Origin: Verrucomicrobiota bacterium
GTDB lineage: Bacteria; Verrucomicrobiota; Verrucomicrobiia; Chthoniobacterales; JAFAMB01
Assembly: GCA_019241095.1 (NCBI GenBank)
Contig: JAFAXJ010000362.1
Location: 1-11,455, forward strand
DNA: 11,455 nucleotides
Direction of reading: 5' to 3'
Part shown: positions 6,524-11,455 of the stretch, piece after piece
Layout of the letters: each line of letters opens with the position of its first letter
How positions within the stretch are numbered: the stretch's first letter is position 1
Notes under the pieces: model-generated
Told to the model about the DNA's origin: nothing
The model's database searches: none
What the model saw: the letters and a program-made list of their open reading frames with translations, nothing else
Position numbers and translations under genes: made by a program

Positions 6524-6552
6524 TTGAGAAATCTGCTTTTTGCGGCCATAAA
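6524..6552 (+). promoter_or_regulatory. Candidate sigma70-like promoter for the GT4-glucosidase operon
   Basis: TTGAGA (6524-6529, 5 of 6 to consensus) and CATAAA (6547-6552, 4 of 6) are separated by exactly 17 bp. Transcription would begin near 6559, leaving an untranslated leader of roughly 80 nt before ATG 6638. This also argues against the TTG at 6524 being a start codon. It is a match by eye only. Confidence 0.35.
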
Positions 6553-6637
6553 GGAAACATCGCACAACCCTTACAAGAGCCACACTAAATATGTTTCAGT
6601 AAGTATTTTTATCCCGGAGTCCGTCGGGCAAAAGCTG

Positions 6638-7690
6638 ATGAAAATAGCGCAAGTTGCTCCATTATATGAAAGTGTCCCCCCTAAGTTATATGGCGGATCG
6701 GAACGAGTGGTTTCTTACCTGACCGAGTCTCTGGTCGAGTTGGGACACGATGTAACCCTTTTTGCCAGTGGCGATTCAATAACGAGAGCGCGCCTCGTTC
6801 CTGGTTGCGAGGGCGCACTTCGGTTGCAGGGACGCAAAGTCGTGGATCCAATTTCTCATCATGTCCGGCTTATTGAAACGGTTTTTCAGAGGTCGGCAGA
6901 GTTCGATGTTCTCCATTTTCACATCGATTATCTCCACTTTCCTTGCGCTCGACGAACTCCTGTCCCTACACTAACGACACAGCACGGGCGACTCGATGTT
7001 CCGGATCTACATCCGCTTTTCGAAGCGTTTCCCGACATGAACCTCGTTTCAATCTCCGACTCGCAACGCGCACCGATTCCAAAAGCGAAATGGATGGGTA
7101 CCGTTTATCATGGCCTGCCCCCTGACCTCTACGAGCTTGGGGAAGGGTCCGGAAATTACTTGGCTTTCCTGGGCCGGTTTGCACCCGAGAAACGTCCTGA
7201 TGTTGCTATCGAAATCGCAAAACGGACCGGTCGAAAATTGAAGATCGCCGCCAAGGTTGATCCAGCCGATAGGGAGTATTTCAAAAAGGAAATTCAGCCG
7301 TTGCTTCAACATCCACTGATTGAGGTTTTAGGAGAGATTGGAGAAGAGGATAAACGCGTTTTTCTTGGCGATGCATTAGCTTTGCTTTTTCCAATTGACT
7401 GGCCTGAGCCTTTTGGGCTTGTCATGATTGAAGCTATGGCATGCGGAACCCCCGTTATCGCGTATCCCAACGGTTCAGTACCGGAAATCATAGAAGACCA
7501 AAAAACAGGATTCCTGGTTTCAGATGTTGAAGAGGCAGTTGCGGCTGTTAATCGGCTGGATACTCTCAATCGATTTGAAATCCGCAAAGTCTTCGAAAAC
7601 CGATTCAGTGCCGGCCGAATGGCGCTTGATTACCTCAGACTTTTCCAAAAAATCTCCTCTAAGGAACTCTCACCACGATCTGGACAATGA
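6638..7690 (+). CDS. Glycosyltransferase family 4 (GT-B fold)
   Basis: This 350-residue retaining glycosyltransferase should move a sugar from a nucleotide-sugar donor to an unknown acceptor. The N-terminal half starts MKIAQVAPLYESVPPKLYGG, with the glycine loop at G19-G20, followed by SERVVSYLTESLVELGHDVTLFASG. The C-terminal nucleotide-binding half shows FLGRFAPEKRPD (177-188) with basic R180/K185, and the E-x7-E element E257-E265 in EPFGLVMIEAMACGTPVIAY. It then reads GSVPEIIEDQKTGFLV, the usual GT4 donor-site loop. No signal peptide or membrane segment is present, so it is cytoplasmic or peripheral. ATG 6638 is chosen because family homology begins at that Met; the longer TTG-started frame from 6524 adds 38 residues of no recognisable character and overlaps a promoter-like element. 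Its TGA overlaps the next ATG (ATGA), showing translational coupling to the glucosidase-like gene. Confidence 0.93.
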   Translation: MKIAQVAPLYESVPPKLYGGSERVVSYLTESLVELGHDVTLFASGDSITRARLVPGCEGALRLQGRKVVDPISHHVRLIETVFQRSAEFDVLHFHIDYLHFPCARRTPVPTLTTQHGRLDVPDLHPLFEAFPDMNLVSISDSQRAPIPKAKWMGTVYHGLPPDLYELGEGSGNYLAFLGRFAPEKRPDVAIEIAKRTGRKLKIAAKVDPADREYFKKEIQPLLQHPLIEVLGEIGEEDKRVFLGDALALLFPIDWPEPFGLVMIEAMACGTPVIAYPNGSVPEIIEDQKTGFLVSDVEEAVAAVNRLDTLNRFEIRKVFENRFSAGRMALDYLRLFQKISSKELSPRSGQ

Positions 7691-9843
7691 ACGATGTAAT
7701 CGAAATCGAAAACGAATACTATATCCGAGCTACTTCGTCGCTCGCCGACAAACGCACTCGTGTGCTGATGCATGGAGATATGTTTGCCGTATTTGATCGA
7801 AACGGAGATTTCCAGCCGTTAGGATCAGGCGAGCACGGATTGTTCTATAAAGAGATGAGGCACCTTTCGAGGCTCAGCTTGCGATTGCCTGACAATCGGC
7901 TGCTTCTACTCAGCTCCACCATCCGCGAGGACAATGCCGTTTTGAGCGTGGATCTTACCAACCCAGACATGCAGTTGAAAAATGGGGATCATTTCCCGCA
8001 CAGCACCGTTCATGTTTATCGTGCCAAGTTCATTTGCGAAAACACCTGCCAGGAAAGTATCAGCATTCGAAACTATGGCTTGACTCCAATCTCTTTCTCT
8101 CTCGCAATCGACTATGAGGCCGACTTCAGCGACATTTTTGAGGTAAGAGGCTATCCGCGGGAACGTCGAGGGACCTATCTGGAGCCGCAGGTTTCACCAT
8201 CCACCGTTACTCTTGGATATCTGGGACTCGATCACGTCCTCAGACAAACCACAATTTCAACCTCCGTTGCGCCGAAGGAAATCAGTGCCGGTTCGATGCT
8301 GTTCCTCCTCACGCTGGAGCCGGGGGAAGAGCAGGATTTTCATCTCACGATAGCTTGCCAAAACGGTGACCATGTCAGTTCCATCTCATTCGTTGAAGGC
8401 GAAAGCCAGGTCGAATCAGTTCACATGGGTGTGGCCGCGTGCGAAGTCTATACTTCCAACGAACAGTTTAATGATTGGATTAATCGCTCAAGCGCTGATC
8501 TCCGGATGATGATCACTCAGACCGACTATGGCCTATACCCGTACGCGGGTGTGCCTTGGTTCAGCACGATTTTCGGGAGAGATGGGATTATTACGGCCTT
8601 CGAATACCTCTGGATTGAACCTAAAGTGGCTAGTGGCGTCCTTCGCTATCTCGCGGCAACTCAGGCAACTGAGATTAGCCCTGAGCAAGACGCCGAACCC
8701 GGCAAGATCTTGCACGAGACACGCCAAAGCGAGATGGCCTGCATAGGAGAAGTCCCTTTTCAGCGGTATTACGGCAGCGCGGATTCCACCCCTCTTTTCA
8801 TTTACTTGGCAGCCGCCTACTTCGAACGAACGAACGATCTCGCGCTACTCAAACAGATCTGGCCGAACATCGAAAAAGCTTTGACCTGGTTAAATGAATT
8901 TGGCGATCGGGACAACGACGGCTTTGTCGAATATGGACGCGCTGCTTCGAAGGGGCTCATTCATCAAGGCTGGAAGGACTCCTATGACTCTGTATTCCAT
9001 GCTAATGGGGAGCTAGCGGAGGGGCCGATCGCATTATGCGAGCTCCAATCGTATGTGTACGCAGCTAAGAACGGGATTGCTCACGTCGCTGCAGCTCTGG
9101 GTTATAATGATAAAGCGAACGATCTGAGAAAAGAGGCCGCAGTTCTCAAAGAAAGGTTTGAGTCTGCCTTCTGGTGCGATGAGCTTTCACTTTATGCGTT
9201 GGCGTTGGACGGGAAAAAGCGTCAATGCGCTGTGCGTGCTTCAAATGCGGGACAGTGCCTCTTTTCCGGGATTGCAAGCAGGAACCATGCTGAATTGGTA
9301 AGGAATCGGTTGAGCAATGAAGATTTCTTTTCCGGTTGGGGGGTTCGAACCATTGCTCGAGGCGAGGAGCGCTACAACCCCATGTCGTATCACAACGGCT
9401 CGGTATGGCCTCACGACAATGCAATAATTGCTTACGGCTGCGGCTATACAGATCAGAAAACACTGGCATCAAAGATTATGACGGGCCTTTTTGATGCATC
9501 GATTGTGCTAGATCTGCATCGTTTGCCTGAACTGTTTTGCGGCTTTCAGCGCCAAATCGGCAAATCTCCAACGGCCTATCCCGTGGCCTGCTCTCCACAA
9601 GCTTGGGCTGCTGGGTCTGTATTTTTGATATTGCAGGCCTGCCTTGGTTTAACAATCAAGGCCTCTGAATCTCGATTGTATTTGTATCATCCACGACTCC
9701 CGGATTCGATCGAAAGAGTCAAGATCAGAGACCTTCATGTCGGTGAAGGCGCAGTAGACCTTGAACTGGTACGGGCTGCGGAGTCGGTGAGTACAAACAT
9801 TCTGCGCAGAAAAGCTCGTGTTGAAGTTGTTACCGTTGAATAA
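7687..9843 (+). CDS. Amylo-alpha-1,6-glucosidase-like glycoside hydrolase
   Basis: This 718-residue protein has the two-part architecture of bacterial proteins annotated as amylo-alpha-1,6-glucosidase or glycogen-debranching enzyme. The N-terminal beta-rich domain (about 10-240) begins YYIRATSSLADKRTRVLMHG and contains GLFYKEMRHLSRLSLRL (51-67), the GDE_N_bis signature. The (alpha/alpha)6 catalytic domain (about 255-655) shows PWFSTIFGRDGIITA (290-304), a helical DRDNDGFVEY repeat (408-416), QGWKDSYDS (427-435) with likely acid D431, YHNGSVWPHDNAIIAYG (568-584), and RLPELFCGF (612-620) with E615 as the probable second carboxylate. These catalytic assignments are by analogy with the MGH1/GH63-like clan. 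No signal peptide is visible. The ATG overlaps the glycosyltransferase stop, so the pair probably acts on one glucoside or glucan. Exact substrate is unknown: glycogen, trehalose-like or glucosylglycerate-type compounds are all possible. Confidence 0.92.
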   Translation: MNDVIEIENEYYIRATSSLADKRTRVLMHGDMFAVFDRNGDFQPLGSGEHGLFYKEMRHLSRLSLRLPDNRLLLLSSTIREDNAVLSVDLTNPDMQLKNGDHFPHSTVHVYRAKFICENTCQESISIRNYGLTPISFSLAIDYEADFSDIFEVRGYPRERRGTYLEPQVSPSTVTLGYLGLDHVLRQTTISTSVAPKEISAGSMLFLLTLEPGEEQDFHLTIACQNGDHVSSISFVEGESQVESVHMGVAACEVYTSNEQFNDWINRSSADLRMMITQTDYGLYPYAGVPWFSTIFGRDGIITAFEYLWIEPKVASGVLRYLAATQATEISPEQDAEPGKILHETRQSEMACIGEVPFQRYYGSADSTPLFIYLAAAYFERTNDLALLKQIWPNIEKALTWLNEFGDRDNDGFVEYGRAASKGLIHQGWKDSYDSVFHANGELAEGPIALCELQSYVYAAKNGIAHVAAALGYNDKANDLRKEAAVLKERFESAFWCDELSLYALALDGKKRQCAVRASNAGQCLFSGIASRNHAELVRNRLSNEDFFSGWGVRTIARGEERYNPMSYHNGSVWPHDNAIIAYGCGYTDQKTLASKIMTGLFDASIVLDLHRLPELFCGFQRQIGKSPTAYPVACSPQAWAAGSVFLILQACLGLTIKASESRLYLYHPRLPDSIERVKIRDLHVGEGAVDLELVRAAESVSTNILRRKARVEVVTVE

Positions 9844-10013
9844 GACGTTACAAAAGGCCATTTCTATTTGCTTCTCATCGTCTTCATTATCAAAGCTGCG
9901 ACTTGTTTTAACTTCTATACATGACGAGCAAAAACAGTACTGGACTCCCAGAATAAACGCTCTAAAGTCGCTCTCGTCTGCCTCCTGTAGGGCCGACCAA
10001 CCACTTATTTGTC

Positions 10014-10976
10014 ATGGATTTTAATAATTCGATTGATCGGATGTCCCTGCCCGAAAACACCTCTCCAAACGCCATCCCTTTGATCTCCCGAAGCATCATC
10101 GGTCTGGCTGTTTTTTTCGCCGCAATCGCGAGCGCACATGCTCAAAATGTCCTCTACGCGAGTGTTACCAACAACACTTCCGGCGAGATTGACACAATCG
10201 ATGCGTCCGGAAATGCGAAGCCTTTTGTTACCGGGCTCAGTTTCCCTCAAAGTATAGCCTTGAATTCCGGCGGCGATCTGTTCGTTGCCGATAATGGGAC
10301 GGAACAGATCGATCAAGTAAGCCCAACCGGTAATTTGAGCGTGTTTGCTTCCGGGCTATTGGCCGGTGGATTAGCGATTGACTCAGCAGGTAACGTTTAT
10401 GTTGCGAACGATAATAACGGACAGATCGACCGGTTCAATTCACAAGGCGTTGAAGACAGCACCCCTTTTGCAACCGGATTAAGCTCACCCGCCGGTTTGA
10501 CGTTTGATTCTAGCGGCAATCTTTTCGCAGCTGATTCCGGTTCCGGTACTATTGACAAGATCACGCCGGCAGGCCAACTCTCGACCTTTGCTTCCGGTCT
10601 GAATAGTCCTACCGAACTGAAATTTGATACATCAGGCGACCTTTTCGTTTCTAACTTCTCGCAAGGCACAGTTCAAAAGTTTGCTTCTGGGAGTACAACT
10701 CCTAGCACGTTTGTCTCCGGTCTGGTTTCACCTGCAGGCCTGGCATTTGATAAGAGCGGGAACCTTTTTGTCGCAGATTTTCTTGCATCGACAATTGACG
10801 AAGTAAGTCCCGACGGCACCGTCAAAAGTCCGCCATTTCTTTCACCCATCAATGCTTATGATCTCGCATACGGCGCGGCTCCAGTGCCCGAACCTAATAT
10901 ATTTGCGAGTCTCTGGGTGGGTTTAGTCAGTTTAGGTGGATTTGGGTTTCTTCGCCGCCGTGTTGTAAGAAGTTAG
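10014..10976 (+). CDS. Exported beta-propeller protein with PEP-CTERM anchor
   Basis: This 320-residue secreted protein has a signal peptide (hydrophobic core 28-40, likely cleavage AHA|QN after residue 43). About six repeats of roughly 40 residues follow, each carrying a strand like DLFVADNG or NLFVADF and a GL.SPAGLAFD.SGN turn. The strand cores lie at about residues 47, 88, 127, 169, 209 and 250. This is the NHL/SMP-30-like beta-propeller pattern, here built almost wholly of small polar residues. The C-terminus carries the PEP-CTERM sorting signal: VPEP (291-294), a membrane helix (about 296-313), then RRR (314-316). Such proteins are processed by an exosortase and linked to the envelope or exopolysaccharide. 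No exosortase is in the window. ATG 10014 is used; ATG 10041 is an equally plausible start with the same signal. It has its own terminator downstream, so it is probably monocistronic. Confidence 0.93.
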   Translation: MDFNNSIDRMSLPENTSPNAIPLISRSIIGLAVFFAAIASAHAQNVLYASVTNNTSGEIDTIDASGNAKPFVTGLSFPQSIALNSGGDLFVADNGTEQIDQVSPTGNLSVFASGLLAGGLAIDSAGNVYVANDNNGQIDRFNSQGVEDSTPFATGLSSPAGLTFDSSGNLFAADSGSGTIDKITPAGQLSTFASGLNSPTELKFDTSGDLFVSNFSQGTVQKFASGSTTPSTFVSGLVSPAGLAFDKSGNLFVADFLASTIDEVSPDGTVKSPPFLSPINAYDLAYGAAPVPEPNIFASLWVGLVSLGGFGFLRRRVVRS

Positions 10977-10999
10977 CCGTTCTCTATAATCCGTCAGTC

Positions 11000-11029
11000 A
11001 AAAGGCTTGCCCTAGGGCAAGCCTTTTTT
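11000..11029 (+). terminator. Strong intrinsic terminator
   Basis: A perfect dyad GGCTTGCC (11004-11011) with GGCAAGCC (11016-11023) and central CTAG forms a GC-rich stem. It is preceded by four As and followed by six Ts (11024-11029). It lies 24 bases after the PEP-CTERM gene stop and should end that transcript; the flanking A run may let it work weakly on the other strand too. The next 155 bases up to 11184 hold no gene or clear promoter that I can see. Confidence 0.93.
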
Positions 11030-11184
11030 GGGTGTTTTGCGCCAGGATTTAAATGTTGGTCCGTTAAGTTTCATCAAGCAGTGGCAATGAATCGAACCAG
11101 CTTTGGACCCTAGGCGCTGACATCTGCTTGCCCTCTGAAATATTGAGCTTGGTTCTATGTTCGCATCTCAAATTAACGTCCAAA

Positions 11185-11455
11185 ATGCCGTTTTTAAATT
11201 CAATGAGGCCTATTTTTCTATCTTTGCTGGTCTACGCTTTCGCAAGCACTAGTGGTTTCTCCGATGTATTAACCTACCACAATGATGCGCAACGAACTGG
11301 CTTAAACTCCAATGAGATCAACTTAACTCCCGCAAACGTTAATCCGGCTACGTTCGGATTACTCAGAAACTTGTCGGTGGATGGTCAAGTTTATGCACAG
11401 CCTTTGTATGTTTCGAGTGTCTCGATCCTGGTCGGAACAACTTTTAAAGGTCGAC
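11185..11455 (+). CDS. Exported protein, probable PQQ-like beta-propeller (5' part only)
   Basis: An open frame of 90 codons runs off the right edge. Residues 7-25 form a signal peptide (MRPIFLSLLVYAFASTSG). The mature start reads SDVLTYHNDAQRTGLNSNEINLTPANV, then FGLLRNLSVDGQVYAQPLYV. The pattern 'YHND..RTG.N..E..LTPANVN...FG.L....VDGQVYAQPLYV' is characteristic of large exported proteins with PQQ-binding-like propeller repeats, common in Verrucomicrobiota and Acidobacteriota. ATG 11185 is used; ATG 11203, six codons on, begins the signal peptide more compactly and may be the true start. The strong terminator at 11000-11029 separates it from the PEP-CTERM gene, so it needs its own promoter. 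Rest of the domain order, and any C-terminal sorting signal, lie outside the window. Confidence 0.85.
   Translation, partial: MPFLNSMRPIFLSLLVYAFASTSGFSDVLTYHNDAQRTGLNSNEINLTPANVNPATFGLLRNLSVDGQVYAQPLYVSSVSILVGTTFKGR

Noticed and set aside
6524..6637. Longer glycosyltransferase start at TTG 6524
   Set aside because: The added 38 residues have no family similarity or signal-peptide pattern, whereas MKIAQVAPLYE at 6638 is the usual family N-terminus. The TTG also falls in a promoter-like -35 element.
9844..10013. Sigma54-type or sigma70-type promoter before the PEP-CTERM gene
   Set aside because: TATACA at 9916-9921 has no acceptable -35 at 16-18 bp, and I see no TGGCAC-N5-TTGC element.
1..11455. 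tRNA, rRNA, CRISPR array, insertion sequence, phage or defence genes
   Set aside because: No cloverleaf, ribosomal RNA core, regularly spaced repeats, transposase motifs, or recognisable defence proteins were seen on either strand.

Overview
The window most likely comes from a soil or freshwater Verrucomicrobiota-type bacterium. The evidence is a secreted protein with a C-terminal PEP-CTERM sorting signal, a moderate GC content, an Hsp20 gene next to lon, secreted beta-propeller proteins, and start codons that mostly lack a Shine-Dalgarno motif. The assignment rests on gene content only and is tentative (Acidobacteriota or another PEP-CTERM lineage remain possible).

Layout. (1) 2-313, plus strand: the 3' end of a MalG-type sugar ABC transporter permease. 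(2) 447-2137: a CHAD-domain protein on the plus strand converges, with 2 nt between the stop codons, on a minus-strand pair made of a small membrane/coiled-coil protein and a CYTH triphosphatase. CHAD and CYTH are the two halves of a polyphosphate/triphosphate module that is fused in some bacteria. (3) 2228-5233, plus strand: an Hsp20 small heat-shock protein with an unusual Cys cluster, followed by a full-length LonA protease. A GC-rich hairpin lies just after lon, and a second imperfect dyad lies in the convergent gap. (4) 6472-5398, minus strand: a 47-residue DUF3096-like membrane protein, too short for usual ORF cut-offs, then a DUF2147 exported protein, then a small protein resembling general-stress-protein domains. 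(5) 6638-9843, plus strand: a GT4 glycosyltransferase translationally coupled (ATGA overlap) to an amylo-alpha-1,6-glucosidase-like glycoside hydrolase. (6) 10014-10976, plus strand: an exported six-repeat beta-propeller PEP-CTERM protein, followed by a strong intrinsic terminator. (7) 11185 to the end: the 5' part of another exported protein, probably a PQQ-like propeller.

How the genes may work together. The left and middle parts read as a stress and envelope-maintenance neighbourhood: polyphosphate-linked CHAD/CYTH, chaperone, protease, and small stress or membrane proteins. In E. coli polyphosphate is known to stimulate Lon, so the CHAD/CYTH-Hsp20-Lon proximity is suggestive, but no direct link is shown here. 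The GT4-glucosidase pair probably makes and trims a glucoside or alpha-glucan. I see no rRNA, tRNA, CRISPR array, insertion sequence, phage gene or recognisable defence system.
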